A DNA stretch of 64,000 bases from contig NZ_JAERQK010000001.1 in NCBI RefSeq assembly GCF_017912535.1, positions 496,001 to 560,000 of the forward strand, read 5' to 3'. Under the pieces are notes generated by a model. The model made no database searches. It was given only the letters and a program-made list of their open reading frames with translations, and was not told the DNA's origin. Positions 17,629 through 28,380 of this stretch are shown here, in pieces. The position numbers and the translations under genes were made by a program. How positions within the stretch are numbered: position 1 is the stretch's first letter; every line of letters starts with the position of its first letter. This stretch comes from Motiliproteus sediminis. GTDB taxonomy: Bacteria; Pseudomonadota; Gammaproteobacteria; Pseudomonadales; Balneatricaceae.

Positions 17629-18490
17629 ACTGTCTGGACCAGACCGAGATGGATGGCGTGGAAGCGCAGATGATCGCTGATGAACGAGGCGATGAAGTAG
17701 TAGCTGTGATCATAGCCGGCCTGATAGCGCAAGGTAAGCGGGTAGCCGCTGGCCCTGCACGCAGCTTCCAGCTGTTGTGGCTGCAACTGCTCGGTCAGAA
17801 ACGGGTCGGCTTCGCCCTGGTCCACCAGCAGCGGCAGCACCGGCGCGCTGAACTGGCGAAGCAGCTCGCAGGCATCCCAAGCCCGCCATTGTTCCCTATC
17901 AGGGCCCAGATAATGACCAAAGGCTTTCTGCCCCCAGGGGCAGTTTGACGGATTGCTGATCGGCGCAAACGCCGATAGCGAACTGTAGCGCTCAGGGTTA
18001 CGCAGTCCGCACACCAGCGCGCCGTGTCCCCCCATGCTATGACCGGCCAACGAACGCCGGGGTGAGAGCGGTAGTTGGTGCTCCAGCAGTTCCGGCAGTT
18101 CATCGACTACGTAGTCATACATCCGGTAGTGCCGACTCCACGGTGGTTGGGTGGCGTTGAGGTAGAATCCGGCGCCGCTGCCGAAGTCCCAGTCATCCTC
18201 TTCACCGGGCAGATTGCAGCCGCGAGGGCTGGTGTCGGGGCAGATGAGCGCCAGTCCGAGCTCTGCTGCCACGCCAAATGCCCCCGCTTTCTGGCAAAAG
18301 TTCTGGTCGGTGCAGGTCAGCCCCGACAGCCAGTACAGTGCCGGCACCGGCCTTTGGTGAGCCTGAGGCGGCAGAAATACCGCCAGTTCCATGTCGCCGT
18401 TGACCGCGTGCGAGTGGTGCCGGTAGCGGGTTAGCTGGCCGGCAAATACTTTGACCTGTTCGATCACCTCCAGCGGGGCGGACGCTACCA

Positions 18491-18491
<1 letters not shown>
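17625..18491 (-). CDS. fghA: S-formylglutathione hydrolase
   Basis: Hydrolyses S-formylglutathione to formate and glutathione, the second step of glutathione-dependent formaldehyde oxidation. The 288-aa alpha/beta hydrolase of the esterase D family has nucleophile Ser152 in AGHSMGGHGAL, the signature LSGLTCTDQNFCQKAG, an Asp in DQGEADPFL and the His in AGYDHSYYFI. It starts in a 4-bp-type overlap with the end of frmA, so both are made from one message. Confidence 0.95.
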
Positions 18492-19909
<1,418 letters not shown>

Positions 19910-20119
19910 ATGTCCAGAACTATCACGGTTTCGAACGACGTCTATGCAGCGATTGTGGCCCGGCGAAAACATGCGAATGAATCGGAAAACGAGATTCTGC
20001 AGCATATTCTCGCCGCTGCCGGGGACGCCGAGGCAGTGCACGCCCGCGCTCATACCGATGCAGATGATGCCCACCTGATTCTCGATAGCGAGATTGATCA
20101 CGTGGTTGAAACCGAATGA
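19910..20119 (+). CDS. Small protein resembling the SeqA N-terminal oligomerisation domain
   Basis: A 69-aa protein with an excellent ribosome site (AGAGGAGG, 7 nt before the ATG). Residues 1-35 (SRTITVSNDVYAAIVARRKH, then ES..EIL..IL) follow the pattern of the SeqA N-terminal ribbon-helix-helix: T-I-x-V, Y..I, H..ES..(D/E)IL..(L/I)L. The second half is acidic (ADDAHLILDSEIDHVVETE) and there is no SeqA DNA-binding domain. In SeqA this N-domain makes dimers and filaments. A function as partner or inhibitor of SeqA, or as an antitoxin-like RHH protein, is speculation. No toxin-like gene is adjacent. Confidence 0.7.
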   Translation: MSRTITVSNDVYAAIVARRKHANESENEILQHILAAAGDAEAVHARAHTDADDAHLILDSEIDHVVETE

Positions 20120-20192
20120 CCCGCGCGGTTACCCGGACTCAGGATGTCGCTCGGCCGGCGGTGCCGCTGTTTTAGAGCGGGCCGGTTCAGGT

Positions 20193-21005
20193 TCAGTCCC
20201 GGACTGGTGCAAGCTCGGCATGAATTACCCGTACCCGCGAGTCGCGCAAGCTGCGCTGCAGATTGGTTGCCAGTGTGGTGAAACGATCCCCGTAGACCAG
20301 TTGCGGCGATAGTCCGCTCACCCCGTCAGCTTCGCGGCGGGCGTGGCGGCTCCGCCATGCCAGCGCGTCCGCTGACAGATCGCGCCAGACTTTAACCTCC
20401 AGCCCCGCATCGCTGATCAATCCCCGGAACTGCTGTTCATCAAGCAAGTGGCTTTGGTCGGCCCGGCTCGCCCAAGGCGTGGGGAAGTAGGGCTCGCCGC
20501 CGGGGCCGGCCAATAGTTCATGCAGCACGATTGCCCCTTGGGGATGGAGAACGCGCCGCAGTTCGGCCAGTGCGCGGGGCAGGTCCGGCAGGTTCATCAA
20601 ACAGTGCTGGCTTACGGCTAGTCCGAAACTGGCGTTGACAAAGGGAAGATTGAGCGCGTCCCCCTGCACAAAATTTACCGGCAGCAGATTGGCCAGGCGC
20701 TCGCCCAGACGCGCGGCCAACTGGCAGAACTGCGCGGTAAGATCGATGCCAACGACGGGGCAGCTGCACTGCTGTGCCAACAGGCGGGCGGTACCGCCAA
20801 GGCCGCTGCCGAGATCAAGCACTGGCAGGTCAAGCTGCAGGCTGAGACCCTCAAGCAGGGCCAGGCTGGCGCGGCGGCCGCCCAGATGAAGTTGGTCTAC
20901 AGGTGCCAGTTGTTCGGGTCTAAGGGCGCTCCCCAGTTGCCGGTCAACCGCGGCCAGCAGTCTGTCAGGGTCAAGCTGGTGTTGGTAGTGGCTGGCGACA
21001 TCCAT
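20193..21005 (-). CDS. Class I SAM-dependent methyltransferase
   Basis: A 270-aa soluble methyltransferase of the UbiE/sarcosine-methyltransferase-like group. The glycine-rich SAM motif VLDLGSGLGGTARLLA is at about residues 62-76, the acidic loop end VVGIDLT near 90, and motif II-like GDALNLPF and SFGLAVSQHCLMNL follow. The substrate cannot be told. It lies just downstream of the acyl-CoA ligase operon terminator on the same strand, so it is probably transcribed separately. Confidence 0.85.
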   Translation of the reverse strand: MDVASHYQHQLDPDRLLAAVDRQLGSALRPEQLAPVDQLHLGGRRASLALLEGLSLQLDLPVLDLGSGLGGTARLLAQQCSCPVVGIDLTAQFCQLAARLGERLANLLPVNFVQGDALNLPFVNASFGLAVSQHCLMNLPDLPRALAELRRVLHPQGAIVLHELLAGPGGEPYFPTPWASRADQSHLLDEQQFRGLISDAGLEVKVWRDLSADALAWRSRHARREADGVSGLSPQLVYGDRFTTLATNLQRSLRDSRVRVIHAELAPVRD

Positions 21006-21029
21006 GCCAGGCTCCTTGTTTCAGCGGAC

Positions 21030-21055
21030 AAAAAAAGGGCCGCACGAGGCGGCCC
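21030..21055 (-). terminator. Rho-independent terminator of the liv-acyl-CoA ligase operon
   Basis: GGGCCGC (21037-21043) and GCGGCCC (21049-21055) make a 7-bp stem with loop ACGAG. Read on the minus strand it is followed by seven T residues. It lies 18 bp after the ligase stop. Confidence 0.93.
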
Positions 21056-21073
21056 AAGGCATCCATCGGACGG

Positions 21074-22759
21074 CTACTTCAGCCCTTTCAGGCCAAACTC
21101 TTCGATCGTGATTTCGCGCATCTTAAACTTCTGGATCTTGCCCGTCACTGTCATTGGAAAGCTTTCAGTGAACTTGATGTAGCGGGGCACCTTGAAGTGG
21201 GTGATCTTGCCTTTACAGTACTCCTTGAGTTGCTCTTCGCTCAGATCCTCACCCTCTTTCAGGATGACCCAGGCGACCAGCTCTTCGCCGTATTTTTCGT
21301 CGGGTACCCCGGTCACCTGTACGTCGGAGATCGCCGGATGAGTGTAGAGAAACTCCTCGATTTCGCGCGGGTAGATGTTCTCGCCGCCGCGAATCACCAT
21401 ATCCTTGCTGCGACCAACGATGGAGATGTAGCCGTCATCGTCCATGGTGGCCAGATCGCCGGTATGCATCCAGCCCTGCTTGATGCTGCCGCGGGTGGCC
21501 TCGTCGTTGTTCCAGTAACCGAGCATCACGCTGTAGCCGCGGGTACAGAGCTCGCCGATGGTGCCCCGGGGGACGATGCGCCCCTCTGAGTCGATGATCT
21601 TTGACTCAATGTGCGGCTGGGTGCGCCCTACGGTTGATACCCGTTTCTCCAGTGGTGAATCGGCCCCGGTCTGGGTGCTGACCGGACTGGTTTCGGTCAT
21701 GCCGTAAGCGATCTGCACTTCGGACATGTGCATCTTCTCAATCACCTGTTTCATAACTTCAACCGGACAGGTAGCGCCGGCCATTACCCCGGTGCGCAGT
21801 GAGCTGAGATCGAATTCGGCAAAGTTGGGTTGCGACAGCACCGCGATAAACATGGTCGGCACCCCGTAGAGAGCGGTGGCGCGCTCTTCGGCGACCGCCT
21901 TCAGTACCGCATCCGGTTCGAACGCTTCGCTGGGGTAGATCATGGTGGCACCGTGGGTAACGCAACCAAGATTACCCATCACCATGCCGAAGCAGTGGTA
22001 GAGCGGCACCGGAATCACCAGCCGATCCCGGTCGGTAAAGCCCTGGCTCTCGGTAACAAAGAAGCCGTTGTTGAGGATATTGTGGTGACTCAGGGTGGCC
22101 CCTTTGGGAAAACCGGTGGTACCACTGGTGTACTGGATATTGATCGGGTCGTCGAACTGCAGCTGGCTCTGGCGTTCGGCCAGAGATTCGCTGCTCACTT
22201 CATCAGCGCGTTGCAACAGCTGATCCCAGCTCATCATGCCGGCCGCAGGAGAGTCCGTCAGGCTGATTACACCTTGTAGATGAGGCAGGGCGACAGACTT
22301 GATCTGGTTGGCGGCGCAACTGGCGATCTCCGGCGCCAGCTCATTGAGCATGGCGGTGTAATCGGAACTCTTGAAGGTGTCGGCGGCGATCAGGAACTTG
22401 CACTCGGACTGGTTGAGTGCGTATTCCAGCTCGTGCAGCCGGTACGCGGGATTGATGTTGACCAGAATGGCACCGATCTTGGCGGTGGCGAACTGGGCCA
22501 CGCACCACTGAGCATTGTTGGGTGACCAGACTCCTACCCGGTCGCCACGCTCGACGCCGATGGCCATCAGTGCACGAGCGCAGTTATTGACCTGTTGCTG
22601 GAGCTGCGTATAGGTCCAACGGATACCCTGGTGGCATACCACCAGCGCTTCGTTATCAGGGTGGCGGGCGGCAATCTGGTCGAACAGGTCGCCGATGGTG
22701 TCGCCCAGCAGCGGGGTCGTGCTGGTGGCGCTGGTGTAGCTTTTCTGTAGGCTGCTCAT
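21074..22759 (-). CDS. AMP-forming acyl-CoA synthetase (fatty/medium-chain acid type)
   Basis: Activates a carboxylic acid to its CoA thioester using ATP. The 561-aa ANL-family enzyme has the P-loop-like [16 protein letters not shown], the adenylate motif [25 protein letters not shown], and the C-terminal catalytic Lys in [14 protein letters not shown]. It resembles AcsF2-type acyl-CoA ligases. As last gene of a run with the LIV-type ABC transporter and the AhpD-like protein, it probably activates the imported acid or its product (inference). Confidence 0.9.
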   Translation of the reverse strand: MSSLQKSYTSATSTTPLLGDTIGDLFDQIAARHPDNEALVVCHQGIRWTYTQLQQQVNNCARALMAIGVERGDRVGVWSPNNAQWCVAQFATAKIGAILVNINPAYRLHELEYALNQSECKFLIAADTFKSSDYTAMLNELAPEIASCAANQIKSVALPHLQGVISLTDSPAAGMMSWDQLLQRADEVSSESLAERQSQLQFDDPINIQYTSGTTGFPKGATLSHHNILNNGFFVTESQGFTDRDRLVIPVPLYHCFGMVMGNLGCVTHGATMIYPSEAFEPDAVLKAVAEERATALYGVPTMFIAVLSQPNFAEFDLSSLRTGVMAGATCPVEVMKQVIEKMHMSEVQIAYGMTETSPVSTQTGADSPLEKRVSTVGRTQPHIESKIIDSEGRIVPRGTIGELCTRGYSVMLGYWNNDEATRGSIKQGWMHTGDLATMDDDGYISIVGRSKDMVIRGGENIYPREIEEFLYTHPAISDVQVTGVPDEKYGEELVAWVILKEGEDLSEEQLKEYCKGKITHFKVPRYIKFTESFPMTVTGKIQKFKMREITIEEFGLKGLK

Positions 22760-22805
22760 TGTCGGTCTCTCTTGTTATCTCTACGTCCTGGGCCAGTGGC
22801 GGCGA

Positions 22806-23384
22806 CTAGCGGCACTGGCTGTGATACTCGGGGTTGGGTTGCATCTCGGTGGCAGCGGCAACCCGGTTGGTCATGTTGTAGAAACCGGTGACGTTGGCGA
22901 TATCCCAGATGTCGCGATCGCTGAAACCGGCATCGCGCAGCGCCTGACGGTCTGCCTCGTCGATACGGTCCGGGGCTTCGGTCAGCAGGGCGGCAAAATC
23001 GAGCATGGCACGCTGGCGTTGATCGAGCGGCGCAGCGCGGAAATTCATGACCAGCATCTCGCCCAATTGCGGGTTTTCACTGTACTGGCGCACGGCGGCG
23101 CCGTGGGCGGTCAGGCAGTAGAAACAGTGGTTGATCGAGGACACCACCACCGCAATCATCTCCCGTTCCAGCGACGACAGCCCCGATTCGCCGAACATCA
23201 GCTCGTTGTAATACCGGGAAAACGCGTCCAGCTGGGCAGGACGATGGCTGTATGCCTGCAGTACGTTGGGGACCATTCCCAGTTTTTCGTCGCACTTGGC
23301 GAAGTAGCGCTGGGTCTCGTCCGGCAGCGCATCGCGTGCCGGAATGCCGAGGTCGAGGGCGGTCACATCCGTTGACTGGGTCAT
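22806..23384 (-). CDS. AhpD-like / peroxidase-related protein (carboxymuconolactone decarboxylase fold)
   Basis: A 192-aa alpha-helical protein with the redox motif CFYCLTAHGAA, typical of the AhpD and 'peroxidase-related' subfamily. The two cysteines could reduce peroxides or act as a thiol relay. I start at the ATG at 23384, eight nt after GAGG, rather than the TTG one codon earlier. It lies 12 bp after livM and before the acyl-CoA ligase on the same strand. Why it belongs to this operon is unclear. Confidence 0.85.
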   Translation of the reverse strand: MTQSTDVTALDLGIPARDALPDETQRYFAKCDEKLGMVPNVLQAYSHRPAQLDAFSRYYNELMFGESGLSSLEREMIAVVVSSINHCFYCLTAHGAAVRQYSENPQLGEMLVMNFRAAPLDQRQRAMLDFAALLTEAPDRIDEADRQALRDAGFSDRDIWDIANVTGFYNMTNRVAAATEMQPNPEYHSQCR

Positions 23385-23396
23385 CAATCGATCCTC

Positions 23397-24317
23397 TTAG
23401 AAATTCTTCTTAACCAGTTTCTGTAGTTCGCCGACGATTCCGTTCCGGAACGCCAGCACGCAGATCACAAAAACCACGCCCATCACCACGTGGATGTAGT
23501 TGGCCAGCGGGCCAGAGGCGAGCATGTTCTGCATGCCAACGACGGTAGTGGCGCCGATAACAGGGCCCCAGATGGTGCCCATGCCGCCGAGCAGGGTCAT
23601 CAGGACCACCTCACCGGACATGAACCAGTGCACGTCGGTCAGCGATGCCAGCTGGAACACCAGCGCCTTGGTGGAGCCGGCGAGACCGGCCAGCGACGCG
23701 GACAAAACAAAGGCCAGCAACTTGTACTGTTCAACCTTGTAACCTAGAGAGATAGCGCGCGGCTCGTTTTCACGGATCGCCTTCAGAATCTGGCCGAAGG
23801 GCGAGTGGACGCAGCGGTGAATCAGCCAGAATCCGGCGCTGAAGATGGCCAGTACGAAGTAGTACATGGTCATGTTGTCTTCCAGATCGATAACGCCGAA
23901 CAGGTTGCCGCGCGGAACGCCCTGCAGACCATCCTCACCGCCGGTGAAGGGAGCTTGCAGGTAGAAGAAAAACGCCAGCTGGGCCAGCGCCAGGGTGATC
24001 ATGGCAAAGTAGATCCCCTCGCGGCGCACCGCCAGTTTGCCGTAGACAAAGCCGATCAGACCGGCACAGATCACCCCGGCGATGATGCCGATCTCGGGAG
24101 TGACGCTGTAGTTCAACATCAGATGGCCGGTAATGTAACCGCCGGTACCCAGAAACACGGCGTGGCCGAAGGAGAGCAGGCCGGCAAAACCGAGCAGCAG
24201 GTTAAAAGCGCAGGCAAACAGCGCAAAGCAGAGGATCTTCATCAGGAAGACCGGGTAGATAGCCAGGGGCGCTACCAGCGCCACACCCAGCAAAGCGATC
24301 GTCAGTTTCTTGTTCAT
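23397..24317 (-). CDS. livM: LIV-type ABC transporter permease (LivM)
   Basis: One of two membrane subunits of a branched-chain amino acid-type (HAAT family) importer. The 306-aa protein has about eight hydrophobic segments and the family stretch FAGLLSFGHAVFLGTGGYITG, plus KAIRENEPRAISLGY at the coupling helix contacting the ATPases. I start at the ATG at 24317, with AGGG seven nt before it, rather than the GTG at 24326. The gap to livH is 37 bp. Confidence 0.93.
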   Translation of the reverse strand: MNKKLTIALLGVALVAPLAIYPVFLMKILCFALFACAFNLLLGFAGLLSFGHAVFLGTGGYITGHLMLNYSVTPEIGIIAGVICAGLIGFVYGKLAVRREGIYFAMITLALAQLAFFFYLQAPFTGGEDGLQGVPRGNLFGVIDLEDNMTMYYFVLAIFSAGFWLIHRCVHSPFGQILKAIRENEPRAISLGYKVEQYKLLAFVLSASLAGLAGSTKALVFQLASLTDVHWFMSGEVVLMTLLGGMGTIWGPVIGATTVVGMQNMLASGPLANYIHVVMGVVFVICVLAFRNGIVGELQKLVKKNF

Positions 24318-24354
24318 TATGTTCACCCTATAAATCTGTTGGTGTAGGCGGTTA

Positions 24355-25242
24355 TCAGGCTGGTTTGCCGAACAGGCCAGCGGGGCGGGTCAGAATGACC
24401 AGAACCATTACCAGGAAGATCACGGTGTTGGAGGCTTCGGGGTAGAAGTACTTGGTCAGGCCCTCGACCACGCCCATGGCCAGGCCGGTGAGAATGGCGC
24501 CGCCAATGGAACCCATGCCGCCAATAACCACGATGGCGAACACCACGATCAGGATGTTGGAGCCCATCTCCGGCGAAACGGAGTAGACCGGTGCAGCCAG
24601 CACGCCAGCAACGCCAGCCAGGCCAACGCCAAAGCCGTAGGTAAGAGTGACAATCAGGGGAACGTTGATACCGAACGCCTGCATCAGCTGCGGGTTTTCG
24701 GTGCCGGCGCGCAGATAGGCGCCCAGCTTGGTTTTTTCAATCAGATACCAGGTGCCGGCACAGACCACCAGCGAGAATACGATGATCCAGGCGCGGTAGT
24801 TGGGCAGGTACATGAACGGCAATTTGGTGCCGCCCTTGAGCTCTTCCGGAATCGCGTAGGGCAGGCCGGAGGAACCGAACCAGTGGGTAAACAGCCCCTG
24901 CAGAATCAGCGCGATGCCAAAGGTCAGCAGCAGGCTGTAGAGGTGATCCTCGTTGGCGATCGGCCGGATCAGGGTACGCTCCATCAGAATGCCGATGGCG
25001 GCGATAGCGAGCGGAACCAGCAGCAGCGCCCACCAGTAGCTTAGACCCAGATGGTTGAGTCCGAGGTAAGCACCGAAGGCTCCCAGCATGTAGAGGGCGC
25101 CTTGAGAGAAATTGATGATTTTCAGCAGCCCGAAGATGATCGCCAGACCCAGCGCCAGCAGCGCGTAAAAAGAGCCGTTGATCAGACCGATCAGTAACTG
25201 ACCGGACAGGGCAAAGAGGTTGATTCCGAGAAAGGTCGCCAT
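24355..25242 (-). CDS. livH: LIV-type ABC transporter permease (LivH)
   Basis: The second membrane subunit, 295 aa, with the family N-terminal segment LINGSFYALLALGLAIIFGLLKIINFSQGALYML broken here as residues 18-51, and the coupling region AGTENPQLMQAFGIN. About eight hydrophobic segments. It is separated from the binding-protein gene by 94 bp that contain a strong hairpin. Confidence 0.94.
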   Translation of the reverse strand: MATFLGINLFALSGQLLIGLINGSFYALLALGLAIIFGLLKIINFSQGALYMLGAFGAYLGLNHLGLSYWWALLLVPLAIAAIGILMERTLIRPIANEDHLYSLLLTFGIALILQGLFTHWFGSSGLPYAIPEELKGGTKLPFMYLPNYRAWIIVFSLVVCAGTWYLIEKTKLGAYLRAGTENPQLMQAFGINVPLIVTLTYGFGVGLAGVAGVLAAPVYSVSPEMGSNILIVVFAIVVIGGMGSIGGAILTGLAMGVVEGLTKYFYPEASNTVIFLVMVLVILTRPAGLFGKPA

Positions 25243-25283
25243 AATCGCACCCTGAGGATTCTCAATAATTGTTGTTGTTATGG

Positions 25284-25305
25284 GGCCACCCCCGGAGGGG
25301 TGGCC
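25284..25305 (-). other. Intercistronic hairpin after the binding-protein gene
   Basis: GGCCACCCC (25284-25292) and GGGGTGGCC (25297-25305) form a perfect 9-bp stem with a 4-nt loop, 31 bp after the binding-protein stop. There is no T-run. Such hairpins commonly protect binding-protein mRNA ends and lower permease expression. Confidence 0.7.
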
Positions 25306-25336
25306 GGTACTGCGGATTGGCTACTAAGTGAAGAAC

Positions 25337-26563
25337 TTAGTTTTTAGCCATGGCGAACTCACAGCCACCCTTGCTCAGCGGCAAGAAGGCATCGTCGCCC
25401 TTGATCACCTGCTCAATCGCGAAGATGTCGTCGCCATTGGCACGCTCGTCGGCCTTCTTGATCCGGACCTGGAGCATATCGTGAACCATGCGGCCGTCGG
25501 CGCGCAGGTAACCGTTACGGGAGAAGAAGTCTTCAACCGGGGTTTCCTTCATCTTCGCCATGACTGCATCGGAGTCGTCGGTACCTGCTGCCTGAACGGC
25601 TTTCAGGTAGTGCATGGTGGAGGAGTAGGCACCTGCGTGCGGCATCGCCGGGATTTTGTTATCCATGCGGGCCATGTAACGCTTGGACCAGGCGCGGGTT
25701 TCGTCATCCATATCCCAGTAGAAACCGGTGGTCAGTTTCATGCCGCCGGCCACGTTGGGATCCAGCGCCTGCGCGTTAGGGGTAAATACCAGCAGACCGG
25801 CAACGTCGGCGGTTTCGGTAACCCCGAACTCGGCCGCGGTCTTGAGGCTGTTAACCATGTCGGTACCGGCGTTGGCCAGTGCGATGACGTCAGCGCCTGA
25901 TGCTTGTGCCTGCAGCATGTAGGAGGAGAAGTCAGTGGTGCCAAGCGGAGCTTTTACGCCGCCAACCACTTCACCGCCGTTCTCCTTGATTACGCCGGTT
26001 GCGACGCTTTCCAGAGCATGGCCGAAGGCGTAGTCAGCAGTGACGAAGAACCACTTCTTCTTGCCACTCTGAACGATCGGCTTCACCGTGCCGTTGGCAA
26101 GGGAGACCACATCATATGTCCAGTGCGCGTTGTAGGGTGTACAGGCCTTGGTGGTAAACGCGTGGCTGGCAGATGCCGCGATCAGGGTGATCTTCTTGGC
26201 ATCGGATGCAACCTTGGTGACGGCCCCGGTTACGGAGCTCGCAACCGCACCGTTGATGACGTCAACCTGTTCCTGCTCGATCCACTGGCGAGCGATGGCG
26301 GAGCCGATGTCGGGCTTGAGCTGGGTGTCGGCGCTGACCACTTCGATCGGCTTGCCCAGTACGCTGCCGCCGAAGTCTTCAACCGCCATCTTGACCGCTT
26401 CAACGCAGCCCTGACCACAGATGTCGGCATATACACCGCCCATATCAACCAGTACGCCAATCTTGACCTTGTCGTCAGACAAACCCGCAGCATTGGCGCT
26501 GCCGGTAATGGCCATAGTGGCTGCCATTGCAGTGGCTAACAGGGTTTTTTGCATCACTTTCAT
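25337..26563 (-). CDS. LIV-type ABC transporter periplasmic binding protein
   Basis: Binds the substrate in the periplasm for the LivHMGF complex. From ATG 26563 (GGGAG six nt upstream) the 408-aa protein has a signal peptide MKVMQKTLLATAMAATMAIT... ending SANA. The mature part begins AGLSDDKVKIGVLVDMGGVY, a type I periplasmic-binding fold. It is longer than amino-acid LivK proteins and closer to the group often found with aromatic, amide or carboxylic acid catabolism; the exact ligand is unknown. The upstream in-frame codons have no ribosome site. Confidence 0.9.
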   Translation of the reverse strand: MKVMQKTLLATAMAATMAITGSANAAGLSDDKVKIGVLVDMGGVYADICGQGCVEAVKMAVEDFGGSVLGKPIEVVSADTQLKPDIGSAIARQWIEQEQVDVINGAVASSVTGAVTKVASDAKKITLIAASASHAFTTKACTPYNAHWTYDVVSLANGTVKPIVQSGKKKWFFVTADYAFGHALESVATGVIKENGGEVVGGVKAPLGTTDFSSYMLQAQASGADVIALANAGTDMVNSLKTAAEFGVTETADVAGLLVFTPNAQALDPNVAGGMKLTTGFYWDMDDETRAWSKRYMARMDNKIPAMPHAGAYSSTMHYLKAVQAAGTDDSDAVMAKMKETPVEDFFSRNGYLRADGRMVHDMLQVRIKKADERANGDDIFAIEQVIKGDDAFLPLSKGGCEFAMAKN

Positions 26564-26636
26564 GGGATTCTCCCGTTTTTTGTTTTTATAGCTATGCGTT
26601 ATGCATGGATTGATGGTGCCAGTAACCATCCGGTCG

Positions 26637-27386
26637 TCAGACGCCCAGATAGGTATTCAGTAGTTCGGTTTTCTCTTCCAGCTCTTCGCGCGGAATCTCT
26701 TCGACGATATGGCCGTGCTCCATCACGTAGTGACGGTCAGCAATCGGAGCGGCGAAGCGGAAGTTCTGTTCCACCAGTACGATGGTGAGACCGCGCTGCT
26801 TGAGCTTGGTCAGCACTTCACCAAGCTTCTGCACGATCACCGGAGCCAGACCCTCGGTGATCTCGTCCAGCAGCAGGATGTTGGCGCCGGTACGCAGAAT
26901 ACGGGCCATGGCGAGCATCTGCTGTTCCCCCCCGGAGAGACGGGTGCCCTGGCTTTTGCGGCGTTCAGCCAGATTGGGAAACATCTCGTAGATCTCTTCC
27001 ACCGACATGCCGTCGGAGCGGACGGCCGGTGGCAGCATCAGGTTCTCTTCCACGTTGAGGCTGGAGAAGATGCCACGCTCTTCCGGGCAGTAGCCGAGGC
27101 CGAGGTGAGCAATACGGTGGCTCGGCATGTTGATGGTTTCGTTGCCGTTAATGAAGATCGAGCCGGTACGCTTGCCCACCATGTTCATGATCGCGCGCAG
27201 GGTAGTGGAGCGGCCTGATCCATTGCGTCCCAGCAGGGTCACCAGCTCGCCCTGGTTCACGCTGAGATCGATGCCGTGGAGAATGTGTGACTCGCCGTAA
27301 AAGGCATGCAGATCGCTGATACGGATTTTTTCGCGGTGGCTCTTGGTGGTCATAGGCTCTTTGGCCGCGGTCATCGGTGCGTTCAT
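26637..27386 (-). CDS. livF: LIV-type ABC transporter ATPase (LivF)
   Basis: One of two ATPases driving the importer; 249 aa. Walker A reads GRNGSGRST with Arg59 where Lys is usual; signature LSGGEQQMLAMARIL, Walker B LLLDEITEGLAP and the H-loop region are normal. I recall a LivF subfamily with the same Lys-to-Arg change, so this may be natural rather than damage. Its start overlaps the livG end by 4 bp. An N-terminal extension of about 20 residues precedes the first strand. Confidence 0.93.
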   Translation of the reverse strand: MNAPMTAAKEPMTTKSHREKIRISDLHAFYGESHILHGIDLSVNQGELVTLLGRNGSGRSTTLRAIMNMVGKRTGSIFINGNETINMPSHRIAHLGLGYCPEERGIFSSLNVEENLMLPPAVRSDGMSVEEIYEMFPNLAERRKSQGTRLSGGEQQMLAMARILRTGANILLLDEITEGLAPVIVQKLGEVLTKLKQRGLTIVLVEQNFRFAAPIADRHYVMEHGHIVEEIPREELEEKTELLNTYLGV

Positions 27387-28177
27387 GCGGCGTTCTCCTC
27401 GTCATTGCTGGCGCTGGGGTCGCCGTCGGCAGCGACGCCCATGTAGGCTTCGCGGACACGCGGGTCATCGGAAACGGTGGCGTAGTCGCCTTCGGTCAAT
27501 ACCGCGCCACGCTGTAGTACGGTAATGCGGTCGGACAGGTCGGCCACCACGTGGAGGTTGTGCTCCACCATCAGGATGGTGCGATCCTGGCCCACTTTTT
27601 TGATCAGTTCCGCGACCACGCTGACGTCTTCGTGCCCCATGCCCTGGGTCGGTTCGTCCAGTAGCAGCAACTCCGGATCAAGGGCGAGGGTGGTGGCGAT
27701 CTCCAGCGAACGCTTGCGACCGTAGGGCAGGTCGACGGCACGGGCGTTGGCGAAGGGTTCCAGGCCAACCGACTCCAGCAGTTCCATGGCGCGGTCGTTC
27801 AGGCTGTCGAGGGTTTTTTCCGAACGCCAGAAGTAGAGGCTGTCACCGCGGGTGCGCTGTAGCGCTACGCGCACGTTTTCCAGTACGCTCAGGTGTGGAA
27901 ATACCGCCGAAATCTGGAACGACCGGACGATGCCCAGACGCGCTATGGAGTCCGGCGTCTGCCGGGTGATGTCTTTGCCGTTGAAAAGTATCTCACCGCG
28001 CGTAGGGGTCAGGAACTTGGTCAGCAGGTTGAAAACGGTGGTTTTGCCGGCGCCGTTAGGGCCGATCAGGGCGTGGATGGTGCCGCGTTCAACGTTAAGA
28101 TTGACGTCATCGACGGCGGTAAAGCCCTTGAATTCTTTGACCAGATTGCGCGTCTGTAGGATGAAATCCTGGCTCAT
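27383..28177 (-). CDS. livG: LIV-type ABC transporter ATPase (LivG)
   Basis: The partner ATPase and first gene of the operon, 264 aa. Walker A GPNGAGKTTVFN, Walker B LLLLDEPTQGMG and the Gly-rich segment are present. The signature motif is unusual: LPYGRKRSLEIATTLA rather than LSGGQ, which is common in LivG proteins (LPYGxQR...). It is transcribed away from the sensor kinase at 28446 across a 268-bp region full of inverted repeats. Confidence 0.94.
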   Translation of the reverse strand: MSQDFILQTRNLVKEFKGFTAVDDVNLNVERGTIHALIGPNGAGKTTVFNLLTKFLTPTRGEILFNGKDITRQTPDSIARLGIVRSFQISAVFPHLSVLENVRVALQRTRGDSLYFWRSEKTLDSLNDRAMELLESVGLEPFANARAVDLPYGRKRSLEIATTLALDPELLLLDEPTQGMGHEDVSVVAELIKKVGQDRTILMVEHNLHVVADLSDRITVLQRGAVLTEGDYATVSDDPRVREAYMGVAADGDPSASNDEENAA

Positions 28178-28309
28178 AGTCGACTTCCCTTGGCGTTACC
28201 CGGTGGGTATGCCTTGTTATTTTTGTAAGGGCGCGGCGCCTGGAAACAGGTTGTTGCCGCTAACAGAAGTCGATTAAACGCCCAGAGTGTTGCTGGATTT
28301 CGTCTCAAA

Positions 28310-28357
28310 TCTAACCAAATGTAACAAGCTTGTGCACACTGTTACCGGCTGGTTAGA
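28310..28357. promoter_or_regulatory. Nested inverted repeat between livG and the hybrid kinase
   Basis: An outer pair TCTAACCA (28310-28317) and TGGTTAGA (28350-28357) encloses an inner pair GTAACA (28321-28326) and TGTTAC (28340-28345). Both are centred within about 1 bp of 28333. It lies 132 bp before livG and 88 bp before the kinase, as expected for a dimer-binding operator or a tandem-site regulator target. Confidence 0.55.
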
Positions 28358-28380
28358 TGGGTTCTGCGTCTAAAGGCGGG

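Noticed and set aside
19910-20119. Toxin-antitoxin pair involving the small RHH-like protein
   Set aside because: No toxin-like gene adjoins it: the next gene is a convergent methyltransferase.
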